Positions 37,209 through 45,924 of a stretch of 64,000 bases of DNA are shown piece after piece. A model generated the notes under the pieces. It was not told the DNA's origin. It saw nothing but the letters and a program-made list of their open reading frames with translations, and ran no database searches. The position numbers and the translations under genes are program-made. Source of the DNA: Lentibacillus daqui (GTDB taxonomy: Bacteria > Bacillota > Bacilli > Bacillales > Amphibacillaceae); NCBI RefSeq assembly GCF_027186265.1, contig NZ_CP114176.1:2666001-2730000 (forward strand), written 5' to 3'. The stretch's first letter is position 1; every line of letters starts with the position of its first letter.

Positions 37209-38078
37209 ATGAACGATCCAAAAAATATGCAAAAGGGCAGTACCCCTCGGCAAACACAGCAAAAACAACCTGGTATCGAAGCGATAATGAACCCACTGCC
37301 TGCGCAACCGACAGAATATAAAGGTACGGGAAAATTACAGGGGAAGAGTGCATTAATAACGGGTGGTGATAGCGGAATCGGACGCGCCGTTTCCATCATG
37401 TACGCTAAAGAAGGCGCGAATGTGGCTATTGCTTATTTGGATGAACATGAGGATGCAGAGGAAACAAAGAAAATGGTCGAAGCGGAGGGGGTACGATGCA
37501 TTTTACTCCCAGGAGATATTAAAAATGAATCTCATTGCGAAGACCTCGTTAAAAAAACGGTACAAGCCTTTGGCAAGATAAATATTTTAGTAAATAATGC
37601 TGCCATACAATATGTACAGAACGACTTGCTTGATATCACGTCAGAGCAATTGGAGGAAGTATTTCGTGTCAACTTCTTTTCACAATTCTATACAACAAAG
37701 GCCGCAATTCGCTATATGCAAGCTGGCGATGCGATTATTAGCACATCGTCGATCAATGCCTACCGGGGAAATCCAACTTTAATCGATTATTCCGCGACTA
37801 AAGGAGCCATCACCGCGTTCATCCGCAGCATTGCACAAAGTCTGGCCAAAAAGGGAATTCGCGCCAATGCGGTAGCCCCTGGACCAGTATGGACGCCACT
37901 TATTCCATCGTCCTTTGATGAAAACCAAGTGGAGAAATTTGGTCAGGACAGCTTAATGGGGCGGCCAGGTCAGCCCTCGGAGCATGCCTGGCCCTATGTC
38001 ATGCTGGCAGCGGATGAATCATCGTACATGACGGGACAAGCAATCCATATTAATGGCGGAACATGGACATCATCTTAA
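37209..38078 (+). CDS. SDR-family oxidoreductase (YhxC/YhdF type)
   Basis: A 289-residue short-chain dehydrogenase with an N-terminal Gln/Pro-rich extension. The NAD(P) motif is TGGDSGIGRAV, NNAA follows, and the catalytic Ser, Tyr and Lys appear in STSSINAYRG and YSATKGA. Such enzymes are general-stress proteins in Bacillus. AAGGAGGTAATCATCA precedes the ATG; a weak SigB-like promoter lies upstream. Confidence 0.88.
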   Translation: MNDPKNMQKGSTPRQTQQKQPGIEAIMNPLPAQPTEYKGTGKLQGKSALITGGDSGIGRAVSIMYAKEGANVAIAYLDEHEDAEETKKMVEAEGVRCILLPGDIKNESHCEDLVKKTVQAFGKINILVNNAAIQYVQNDLLDITSEQLEEVFRVNFFSQFYTTKAAIRYMQAGDAIISTSSINAYRGNPTLIDYSATKGAITAFIRSIAQSLAKKGIRANAVAPGPVWTPLIPSSFDENQVEKFGQDSLMGRPGQPSEHAWPYVMLAADESSYMTGQAIHINGGTWTSS

Positions 38079-38084
38079 CATGAA

Positions 38085-38219
38085 AAGAGGCTGGGACAAA
38101 ACTCCATAAAAATGAAAAAACCACAAGAAATCAAATTTATAAGCTTTGATTTCTTGCGGTTTTATTTTGACGATTTGTACTAAAATGAATTAGGTTTTCA
38201 GCTTATGTCCCAGCCTCTT
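38085..38219. repeat. 135-bp inverted-repeat element (GAGGCTGGGACA type)
   Basis: Ends AAGAGGCTGGGACA (38085-38098) and TGTCCCAGCCTCTT (38206-38219) are perfect 14-bp inverted repeats; inside, AAGAAATCAAA and TTTGATTTCTT form a second hairpin. The whole could fold into one long structure. GAGGCTGGGACA-type repeats are common in intergenic DNA of Bacillales; this may be a miniature mobile element that also acts as terminator for the SDR gene. Confidence 0.75.
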
Positions 38220-38257
38220 GTTTAAGCATATGCTGAAATAAATTTTGACTTATTATT

Positions 38258-38632
38258 TTAATCACGCCATCTGTTTCCACTTTTAAATTCTTGCAATTTA
38301 TTTAACCACATAACAATCAACTCTCTCAATTTCCTCGTATCAATGGCATACGATGGCAGTGTATCGACACCATCAAAGTCTCCAAACAAATCCTCGATCA
38401 ATGTTTTGTCGGCTTTGATAACCAGGCTGCAGCGATTGCCACTTGACTTAATAACTTTAGTTTCACCTGACAATACCTGGTCAATTTCATCCAAAACAGC
38501 GGCATCCAACAGGCTCGCATCCGCCATTAAAAATTCGCCAACAATTTGCATGTTCGGATCATCAAAACGTATTACCAGATCTTTTCTTTCTTTCGGCCCA
38601 TTTTTTAAAGTGATTTCTTCTATGTGATACAT
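38258..38632 (-). CDS. Candidate immunity protein for the EndoU lipoprotein
   Basis: The 124-residue acidic, soluble protein (YHIEEITLKNGPKERKDLVIRF at its start) has no domain I can name. Its ribosome site AAGGAG overlaps the stop codon of the toxin-like gene just upstream, so the two are translationally coupled. Small acidic cytosolic proteins directly after an EndoU toxin are usually its inhibitors. I prefer the ATG at 38630-38632 over two TTG codons before it. Role is inference from context. Confidence 0.55.
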   Translation of the reverse strand: MYHIEEITLKNGPKERKDLVIRFDDPNMQIVGEFLMADASLLDAAVLDEIDQVLSGETKVIKSSGNRCSLVIKADKTLIEDLFGDFDGVDTLPSYAIDTRKLRELIVMWLNKLQEFKSGNRWRD

Positions 38633-38644
38633 CAACAAAACTCC

Positions 38645-39175
38645 TTAATATACCGGAAACGCGGAGATAATTTTTTCATTTTGATCCAGATACATGCGAA
38701 TCACCATGCCATCTGCTGTTAATCCTTCATATGTATTTCCGGATATAAACGTTTTCGCATCGTACGCTTCATTAATTGCATCCACTACCTGTTGGGAATT
38801 CCAATCTTTAGGAAATAAAGTAGACTTCCCGCCATTGGATTTTTTGGTGGTTCCGTTCACCTTAATCTTTGCTTCATAGACGCCATCTTCATTTGGTTTC
38901 GTTTCCGTACCTGGAATGACTTCACCCTTTTTCGTTGGTAAGCCATCATAATGAAATCCAACCGCATTGCCTCTACTATTAAGCTCACCTTCAAATATAT
39001 GTTCCAATGCGCCATTTCGGAAATTATCGGTATCCTGTAAATCAGAAATAGATGTGATGGTAACATTCGTATGATCTGCAGAACTATTGTCACCCCATAT
39101 CTCCTGTATTCCACAAGCAGTCAAAAAGCAAAGGCTTATAACAAGAATGACGATGGTTTTTAAGCGGTTAAGCAT
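38645..39175 (-). CDS. Lipoprotein with C-terminal EndoU-type nuclease toxin domain
   Basis: Residues 1-21 form a lipoprotein signal with lipobox LTAC (Cys21). Residues about 50-176 resemble the EndoU RNase domain found at the C-terminus of LXG-type Bacillus toxins: LEHIFEGELNSRG (H59), AVGFHYDG (H75), SNGGKSTLFPKDW (K117), then GNTYEGLTADGM and ending ISAFPVY. The two His and the Lys form the EndoU catalytic triad. Length 176 residues. Unlike LXG/YeeF toxins it has no long N-terminal delivery domain; it would be anchored on the outer side of the membrane. A candidate immunity gene follows at once. Confidence 0.78.
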   Translation of the reverse strand: MLNRLKTIVILVISLCFLTACGIQEIWGDNSSADHTNVTITSISDLQDTDNFRNGALEHIFEGELNSRGNAVGFHYDGLPTKKGEVIPGTETKPNEDGVYEAKIKVNGTTKKSNGGKSTLFPKDWNSQQVVDAINEAYDAKTFISGNTYEGLTADGMVIRMYLDQNEKIISAFPVY

Positions 39176-39297
39176 TTTCTCACGTCCTACTTATATATAG
39201 TCATTTTCAAGACCATATCGTACCATGCTGGCCGCCGTTCGTCTATTGGGAGTATCTACTTTTTCCTGTTTAAGTTGTCTTCATGGTCAACTTAACG

Positions 39298-39810
39298 TTA
39301 CTTGGTAGTACTTTGTAAACGATAAAAACGTTTAATCGGACGGTAAAAAATCAAAATAAACGTTGATTGCACCATTAAATAAACAGTGAACGAATAGGTC
39401 AATTCCCATCCGTGGTAGTTAAAAACATCAAACAACACCGTTAATCCTTCAAACATCGTTCCAAAAAGTGAAAATGTGACAATATAAACCAATATCCAAA
39501 AACCTTGTATATTTAACCTTTCATAAAGATAGATATAAATATAGGAAAACGGTCCATATAATAGGTAGGCAATCACGTCAAACAGTTCATAATGTGATGT
39601 ATCCATGATGTGGTATAAATGCAAATCAGGTGATGATAATAAATGGTCATAAATTCTGGCAACTGTGGAGCCAAAAAGTAAAAGAAGAATGGTTAGGCTT
39701 AAAGGAAACCTTTTGGGAAGCCAAAATATAACAGAATAAGCAATGATTATGGCAATGATAACAAACCACTCATTCTCGTCAAATGCTTGGGGTAGTTGTA
39801 AGGGCTTCAT
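39298..39810 (-). CDS. Multi-pass membrane protein of unknown function
   Basis: The 170-residue protein has five hydrophobic helices and Tyr-rich loops (SYIYIYLYERLN). Its start overlaps the stop of the upstream membrane gene (ATGA). It resembles CBO0543-like bacterial membrane proteins in general form only. No enzymatic motif is visible. Confidence 0.7.
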   Translation of the reverse strand: MKPLQLPQAFDENEWFVIIAIIIAYSVIFWLPKRFPLSLTILLLLFGSTVARIYDHLLSSPDLHLYHIMDTSHYELFDVIAYLLYGPFSYIYIYLYERLNIQGFWILVYIVTFSLFGTMFEGLTVLFDVFNYHGWELTYSFTVYLMVQSTFILIFYRPIKRFYRLQSTTK

Positions 39811-40277
39811 TTCCCCATCCCCTCCTTACGTAAAACATGGTTAAAACTTAAGTACGATAGATACGAAATGAACAGGACAAGGGAAATTGAAAGAAGTGAT
39901 TGCCAAAAATGCCACTCATTATAGCGTATCACCTTCCCTTCAACCAGCAGGATTTCAACGCCATATAAAACGGCTATATAAATGATTGTGAACATACCCT
40001 TATTCAAATGCAACTTGATGGCGGCCAATAAATTGAAATATGTAACATATAACAATGGAATGAAAATCATTTCATAGAGGCGGAAAATTATAAACAGTTT
40101 CAAGTCGTTGGTTATTTCCCATACTTCCAAATTTATATGCAAAACGGCGAAATAACTTGTGATCAAAAGTTCCATTATCATAAAAATAAATAAGTTGCTC
40201 GGCAGGTTTAGCCTCTTCTTTGCAATGGAAAAAGCGATTAAAAAAATGATCATCAAATTAAGGAGGAAAAGAAACAC
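39807..40277 (-). CDS. Multi-pass membrane protein, partner of the gene at 39298
   Basis: The 156-residue protein has five hydrophobic helices. The start is a GTG (40275-40277) with only a weak ribosome site (AAAGAG). The ATGA overlap with 39298-39810 shows that the pair is one operon. Function unknown. Confidence 0.65.
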   Translation of the reverse strand: MFLFLLNLMIIFLIAFSIAKKRLNLPSNLFIFMIMELLITSYFAVLHINLEVWEITNDLKLFIIFRLYEMIFIPLLYVTYFNLLAAIKLHLNKGMFTIIYIAVLYGVEILLVEGKVIRYNEWHFWQSLLSISLVLFISYLSYLSFNHVLRKEGMGK

Positions 40278-40498
40278 TTCGCATCAACTCTTTGCTTGTT
40301 GTATTTACATATAACCAGCGTTATTCTTAATATGCCTCATTATGTCTTTTCATATAAAGGTTTTGGTCAAGTTTGAAACATTAAAAATAACCTTGCAATG
40401 AAATAAAGTGAACTTCCTTTAGTAGGGGTTTTTTCATCCAGCAATAGATAAACAGCCGTCTTTCCACTGGATGGATTAATCAGCATTCGCCTTTGCAA

Positions 40499-40816
40499 TC
40501 AAATAATCGATTTTCCGGTAATCTTCAACGAATTTGTTTCAACTCTTTCGTCAGCTGATCGAATGACACGCTGCATTTTTATCTGTTCTTCATGAAGGCG
40601 TTCCACAGCGATCTGTACCGTTTTTTCTCTTAGTGGTGCATTATTTAATGTACATAAAAACACTTCAAACATTACACCTTTGCTCAGCGCATTCTGTTTG
40701 AAGTATTTTTCTAATTCATATTCAATTTTCTTATTCAAAAGTTTAGGCCTGATGTAACTAGGAAGCCAGTCGTTTTTGCTGTATACCTGATGCTTCTTTC
40801 TTCTTGATGCCACCAA
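40499..40816 (-). CDS. Hypothetical basic helical protein, possible remnant
   Basis: The frame reads KKIEYELEKYFKQN and LHEEQIKMQRVIRSADERVE, plausible helical protein, and overlaps the 3' end of the MFS gene by 59 bp. The first start in frame (TTG, 40814-40816) lies inside the MFS gene without a ribosome site, so the real start is unclear; it may be the tail of a lost gene. The stretch 40278-40498 shows no gene. Confidence 0.35.
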   Translation of the reverse strand: MVASRRKKHQVYSKNDWLPSYIRPKLLNKKIEYELEKYFKQNALSKGVMFEVFLCTLNNAPLREKTVQIAVERLHEEQIKMQRVIRSADERVETNSLKITGKSII

Positions 40817-41978
40817 GGCTTAACATGACAAGGAACGATATTCCATACAAACCTGCCAAATAGCTCATGGCCACCATCATATTGGCATGCTGGAGTATAA
40901 AACCGACAAGTATCGGTGACAAGCCTCCTGCAGCTCTGCCGAAGTTGAAAATAGTGTTTGTGGCAGTACTGCGAATTTCAACAGGATAGTAACGGCTGAT
41001 TAAAGCGCCGTATCCAGCAAACATACCGTTGGAAAAAAAGCCGACAATTGCCCCTCCGATGAGCACTGCCGTACTGCCTGTTGCATAAGCATACAAGAAT
41101 ACTGCAGCCGCCGAAGCGATCAAAAAGATTCCATAGGATACCTTTAGCCCAAACTTATCAATAAATTTACCGAAAGTCAGCATTCCGGCAATCATCCCCA
41201 CGGCTGTACTTATCGTCCAAAGTGCGGAACTGGACACAGACAACCCCTGTGACTGTTGCAGCATCGATGGCAGCCAAATCATCAAACCATTGTAACCGGC
41301 AATTTGCACGGTTGCCATAATGACCAAGCCAATCGTTGTAAAAGCAGTTCGGGGTCTATTCACTAACTGCAACAATTTCCCCCGGTTTTGAATAGAAGGC
41401 TTTTGCTTACGTGCCGCCAACCACTCTGGTGATTCTTTTAAATTTCTTCTAACAAAAAAGGCAAATATAACTGGGATTACACCAACAAAGAATAACCCTC
41501 TCCATCCAAACAGCGGTAAAAGGACAGCACTCAATACTGCAGCAATAATCACGCCAAACTGGGCTCCGACACTGACATAAGAAGATGCGCGCCCTTGCTT
41601 ATTTTTCGGCCATGCTTCCGCCACGAGCGCCATCCCGATGCCATACTCTCCTCCTGCACCTACACCTGCGATAAAGCGAAATAGATAAACTTGCTCTATA
41701 TTTGTGGCCAGACCTGTTAATGCGGTGCCAATGGCGAACAGGAAAATCGTATACGTAAAAACCTTCACCCTGCCAAATCGATCCGCTAAAACTCCAAAAA
41801 TCATTCCACCAGCAAGCATCCCAATATTGGTAATGGATGAAATAAATCCTCCTGTCGCCAAATCAATATGAAAATCTGCGACAATCAAGGACATGGCAAA
41901 TGAAATAAACATGATGTCCATACCCTCAAGTGTCAATCCAGTTACAGAAGCTACTACTGTTTTATTACGATATTTCAT
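40758..41978 (-). CDS. MFS transporter, organic acid:proton symporter type
   Basis: The 406-residue, 12-helix carrier has the MFS motif GVLADRFGRVKVF and a GVGAGGEYGIGMALVAEAW segment, typical of the sialate/aromatic-acid:H+ symporter group. The start is ATG with GGAGC ahead. A perfect 14-bp hairpin lies 84-117 bp upstream of the start. Confidence 0.85.
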   Translation of the reverse strand: MKYRNKTVVASVTGLTLEGMDIMFISFAMSLIVADFHIDLATGGFISSITNIGMLAGGMIFGVLADRFGRVKVFTYTIFLFAIGTALTGLATNIEQVYLFRFIAGVGAGGEYGIGMALVAEAWPKNKQGRASSYVSVGAQFGVIIAAVLSAVLLPLFGWRGLFFVGVIPVIFAFFVRRNLKESPEWLAARKQKPSIQNRGKLLQLVNRPRTAFTTIGLVIMATVQIAGYNGLMIWLPSMLQQSQGLSVSSSALWTISTAVGMIAGMLTFGKFIDKFGLKVSYGIFLIASAAAVFLYAYATGSTAVLIGGAIVGFFSNGMFAGYGALISRYYPVEIRSTATNTIFNFGRAAGGLSPILVGFILQHANMMVAMSYLAGLYGISFLVMLSLGGIKKKEASGIQQKRLAS

Positions 41979-42061
41979 GAATTTATTGCTCCTTTCAAGT
42001 CTCTCAGGACTATGTTTAAAAGAGATTTAAAGTATTCCATTTTAATATCGGGCCAAAATAA

Positions 42062-42095
42062 ATGCCCTTTTGTCCAATTAAGGACAAAAGGGCAT
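42062..42095. promoter_or_regulatory. Perfect 14-bp hairpin upstream of the MFS gene
   Basis: ATGCCCTTTTGTCC and GGACAAAAGGGCAT pair perfectly around AATTAA. On the minus strand TTTATTTT follows, so it looks like a terminator or attenuator in the MFS leader; as DNA it could be an operator. Nothing else is visible in 42096-42300. Confidence 0.55.
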
Positions 42096-42306
42096 GAAGT
42101 GTTAATCCACAACACAATACGTACGCACTACCCTTTTTGACCTCTCTGGATCATATTAAAAGGAATAAACTTTTTATTATAATAGCATTTTAAATGGAAA
42201 ATTACAAGATCCCACGATCATTTCAAAACACTTCGGCACTAGTTCGCAAATTGCATATCACGCACTATATTCGGTAACAACAGTTGCAAACTCGGCCACC
42301 ATTGCA

Positions 42307-42337
42307 AAAGGCAGCCGGTCACATAACCAGCCGCCTC
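42307..42337 (-). terminator. Terminator of the RND exporter gene
   Basis: On the minus strand GGCGGCTGGT, loop TATGTG and ACCGGCTGCC pair over 10 bp (two wobbles) and TTTTG follows, directly after the stop codon. Confidence 0.72.
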
Positions 42338-42342
42338 CCTCT

Positions 42343-45300
42343 TTACCTTTCCTTTTTCATAAACTTGGCAAGTATTTCATATACAATTGGTACAATGACA
42401 AGTGTTAGTAGCGTTGAACTTATTAAACCGCCAATAACGGTGATGCCCAGCCCTTTGGAAATCAGACCGCCACCTTCTACACCAATCGCCAACGGAATCA
42501 ATGCACCGATCGTTGCCAGTGCTGTCATCAAGATTGGACGCAGCCTTGTGGAGCCCGCTTCCAGCAATGCTTCCCGTGTAGTGAGTCCTTCTTTTTCTTG
42601 ATGGATGACACGGTCAACCAACACAATTGCATTCGTTACGACAATACCGATCAACATCAGTGCACCAATCATCGCTGATACGCTCAATGGCTCATCCGCG
42701 ACCCACAAGGCGACCAGACTACCGATAACCGTAAATGGCAGTGAGAACAGAATAGCAAATGGTGCCAGTGCGCCATGGAAAGTTACCACAAGCACAAAGT
42801 ATACAATCGCAATTGCCGCAAGCATCGCTAACCCCAGTTGCGAGAAGGATTCATTGATTTGTTCTGTTACGCCGCCGAAATCTACGGTAACACCGCTTGG
42901 CAGGTCAAGTTTGTCAATTTTCTCCTGTACTTGATTGGATACTGTTCCTGCATCATCGGTTGTAATGTCCGCCGAAACGGAGGCAACCATTTTGTTATCC
43001 CGACGCTGGATGGTGTCCGGAGATTTTCCTTCCTTGACATCCATTACATCACCAACTTTTATGGTGGTTCCCAGTGGTGTCTGGATATCAACGTCGGTTA
43101 AATCCTTGATATTCTTGTAATCTTTTTTCTCCACTTCAACATAGACATCTACATCTTCCCCATCATGTTTCACGGTGGTAATCGGTGAATTTTCGCTTGT
43201 ATCGCTTAGACTCATACCGATTTGCGCTGCAGTCAACCCATATTTGCTCAATTTATCCTGATTGGCGACAAGCGTATATTGATCATAAGCCTCGGAAATA
43301 CTGGAATCCACTTTTTCTAAATCCTTGTTATCTTTCATGATGGACTCCACCTCATCGGCACCTGTTTGAATGTCCTCAAGGTTGTCACCGTAGACATACA
43401 GTTCCATTCCACTGCCCATGTCGGAAAAGTCCATACTCTTCCATTCACCGACATCCGTTTGTTTGTTCAAATCCTTGATGATCTTGCTGCTTTCCTCACC
43501 AAAATTTTCATAATCCTTGTCATACTCGATGAAAAATAGTGCGGCATTATCTCCACCACCCATACCCATCATCGACAACGGACTATCCCCGCCCAGTGAA
43601 TATTGATACTTGGTAATACCATCGCGTTTGCTAATTAAATCTTCTGCATCAGCGGCAATATCTTTAGCCTCTTCATGCGTTTCACCGGGTTCTGGTGTAT
43701 AGGTTGCCATAACCATTTTTTCTTCTTCATCAGCCAAAAAATTGACGCCAATAAGAGGCAGCAAGAACAAACTCAACACAAGTACGACAACCGCACCGCC
43801 AAATGTGATCACTTTATGGTTTAACGCCGATTCTAAAATACGCTTGTAGAAATGAGCCAGTTTGCTCGGTTTCTTTTCTTTTTGTTGTCTTACTGTACCA
43901 TTGATTAATTGTTTTTTAAACAATGAATGGGCCAGCATGGGAACGACTGTAATTGCCACAAGCAATGAAGCAGCCAGTGCAAATACAACAGCGAGCGCAA
44001 ACGGCATGAACAATTCGCCCACTTGCCCGTGCACCAAGCCCATCGGCAAGAACACAGCAATCGTTACAATGGTCGAAGAAAGAATTGGGATGAACATTTG
44101 CCGCGTTGCTTCCCTGACCAATTCTTTGCCATGCAGTTTCTCATCCGGTAAGGACATGCGCCTATAGATATTTTCCATGACAACGATCGAATCATCGATG
44201 ACACGCCCAATTGCGACGGTCAACGCGCCGAGCGTCATGATATTTAGGGTGATGTCCATATAATGAAGCACGAAAATTGCAATCAATAGTGATAACGGAA
44301 TCGACACGATTGAAATCAGCGTCGTTTTAAAACTTCTTAAGAACAGCAAAATGATGACAACAGCAAAAAGGATACCGAACAATGCCTTATTCATCATCGT
44401 GCTGACCGACTCTTCAATTGGCTCACCCTGGTCAAAAGTGGATACAGAGGTGATTCCCAAGTCGTCTTCAAATTTGTCCATCTTGTCCTTTACTGCATTC
44501 ACGACATCGACTGTATTCGCATCGGCTCCCTTGACAACTTGGACACCGATTGAATCTTCGCCATTTGTTCTGGAAATCGATTCTGATTCGTTTACAATTT
44601 TGATGTCAGCCAGTTTATCCAATGTAACTGTCGGAATTTCCGGTTCCACTTCCGCTTGACCGGCTTGATCCGTATTTGGCATCTGACCTTGCTGTGCCGC
44701 ATCTTCTCCAGTCGCTTGACCTTGCTGTGCTGCATCCGGAGCATCGCCTTGTTGCATTGCATCACTATCCGGCATTTGTCCCTGCATTTGGTCCATTTGC
44801 TCTTGATCAGTTGCACCTTGTTGCATTTGTCCCTGCTCTTGTCCCGCTTGTGGAGGGGTATATGGGATCTTCAATTTCTTTAAATCTTTAACACTAGCAA
44901 CATCACCATCAATGACAAGATTTTTCACCTCATCATCAAAATTTGTCAGTCCCAGCGGATAAGTGGTATCCGATCCTTGGATTAATTGTTCTACGGTATC
45001 TTCATCGAGTCCGTATTTTTCCAATTTATCGTCGTCAAAGTCGATGGTCACTTTTTGCAATTGCTGTCCGGTCACCTGTACATCGGACACCCCGTCGATA
45101 CCCTGCAATCCAGACACGACATCTTTTTCCACTGTTTTGGTCAATTGCTCCTGTGACTGATCGGGGTTACTGATGCTTAATGCGATAACCGGAAAAGCAT
45201 TAATACTGATTCGTGAAACATCCGGATCCTCTGCGCCATCAGGCAAATCAGCTTTCGTTACCGCCTCGCTGACATCGTTAAGTGCCTCATCCATGTCGGT

Positions 45301-45597
45301 ATCGAAATCAAATTCCAACTGAACGGAAGACGCATTCTCCATGGACGATGAGCTAACCGTTTCTACGCCCTCCAAATTTTGCACAACCTGCTCGATCGGC
45401 TCGGATACTTTTTCAGCCACTTCATCAGGTGCTGCACCCGGATAAGTCGTCATAACCGATATGTTTGGCAACGTAATATCCGGCATCGTTTCCTGCTTCA
45501 TATTCATGCCGGAGTAAAGCCCTGTCACAACGACTAAAATTGTGAGAATCCATATAGCAAACTTGTTGTTCAGGGCAAAGTTAATGATACGCTTCAA
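42343..45597 (-). CDS. RND-family efflux transporter (SwrC/AcrB type)
   Basis: A proton-driven exporter of 1084 residues with two sets of membrane helices and two large extracytoplasmic domains. The proton-relay Asp pair is in GRVIDDSIVVMENIYRR; YPGAAPDEVAEKVSEPIE is typical of SwrC, which gives B. subtilis surfactin resistance. Residues about 250-317 form a Gln/Met/Gly/Asp-rich low-complexity insert with repeated QQG and MQ units. The divergent TetR-family gene with operators in the shared gap probably controls it. Confidence 0.92.
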   Translation of the reverse strand: MKRIINFALNNKFAIWILTILVVVTGLYSGMNMKQETMPDITLPNISVMTTYPGAAPDEVAEKVSEPIEQVVQNLEGVETVSSSSMENASSVQLEFDFDTDMDEALNDVSEAVTKADLPDGAEDPDVSRISINAFPVIALSISNPDQSQEQLTKTVEKDVVSGLQGIDGVSDVQVTGQQLQKVTIDFDDDKLEKYGLDEDTVEQLIQGSDTTYPLGLTNFDDEVKNLVIDGDVASVKDLKKLKIPYTPPQAGQEQGQMQQGATDQEQMDQMQGQMPDSDAMQQGDAPDAAQQGQATGEDAAQQGQMPNTDQAGQAEVEPEIPTVTLDKLADIKIVNESESISRTNGEDSIGVQVVKGADANTVDVVNAVKDKMDKFEDDLGITSVSTFDQGEPIEESVSTMMNKALFGILFAVVIILLFLRSFKTTLISIVSIPLSLLIAIFVLHYMDITLNIMTLGALTVAIGRVIDDSIVVMENIYRRMSLPDEKLHGKELVREATRQMFIPILSSTIVTIAVFLPMGLVHGQVGELFMPFALAVVFALAASLLVAITVVPMLAHSLFKKQLINGTVRQQKEKKPSKLAHFYKRILESALNHKVITFGGAVVVLVLSLFLLPLIGVNFLADEEEKMVMATYTPEPGETHEEAKDIAADAEDLISKRDGITKYQYSLGGDSPLSMMGMGGGDNAALFFIEYDKDYENFGEESSKIIKDLNKQTDVGEWKSMDFSDMGSGMELYVYGDNLEDIQTGADEVESIMKDNKDLEKVDSSISEAYDQYTLVANQDKLSKYGLTAAQIGMSLSDTSENSPITTVKHDGEDVDVYVEVEKKDYKNIKDLTDVDIQTPLGTTIKVGDVMDVKEGKSPDTIQRRDNKMVASVSADITTDDAGTVSNQVQEKIDKLDLPSGVTVDFGGVTEQINESFSQLGLAMLAAIAIVYFVLVVTFHGALAPFAILFSLPFTVIGSLVALWVADEPLSVSAMIGALMLIGIVVTNAIVLVDRVIHQEKEGLTTREALLEAGSTRLRPILMTALATIGALIPLAIGVEGGGLISKGLGITVIGGLISSTLLTLVIVPIVYEILAKFMKKER

Positions 45598-45675
45598 ATT
45601 CTACACTCCCCATATGTTACGTTTCTATCTGCATAAGCCTTGTTTTCGCTATGCATTCACTTATTTTCTAAAAGC

Positions 45676-45689
45676 ACTGACCGGTCAGT
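45676..45689. promoter_or_regulatory. Operator 1, perfect palindrome near the RND promoter
   Basis: ACTGACCGGTCAGT is a perfect 14-bp palindrome. On the minus strand it overlaps TTGACT, a likely -35 box of the RND gene, so a bound TetR-type dimer would block it. Confidence 0.72.
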
Positions 45690-45835
45690 CAAAGTAAACC
45701 GGGCTATCTATCTTTCCGGAAAATTCACTAAACAATTTGAACCCAAATAGCTGTATGCTTTTAAAATCACATCTTCCATCTTACTCGATCACTTAGTCCG
45801 AATCAAGTATTATATGCAATATTTTCATCATTTTA

Positions 45836-45864
45836 TTGACACTATTTGACTGATTGGTCATAAT
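45836..45864 (+). promoter_or_regulatory. Promoter of the TetR gene with operator 2 in the spacer
   Basis: TTGACA (45836-45841), 17-bp spacer and CATAAT (45859-45864). The spacer holds ACTGATTGGTCA (45849-45860), which matches operator 1 in ACTGA and GGTCA, so autoregulation is likely. Confidence 0.7.
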
Positions 45865-45924
45865 GAGGGAAACAAAGAATTCTGCAGGATGAATTGCTTG
45901 AATTAACGAAACGGGTGAAGATAA

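Noticed and set aside
44351..44883. Several antisense frames inside the RND gene
   Set aside because: Shadow frames of a long, GC-richer coding region with repetitive codons; none has its own start signals.
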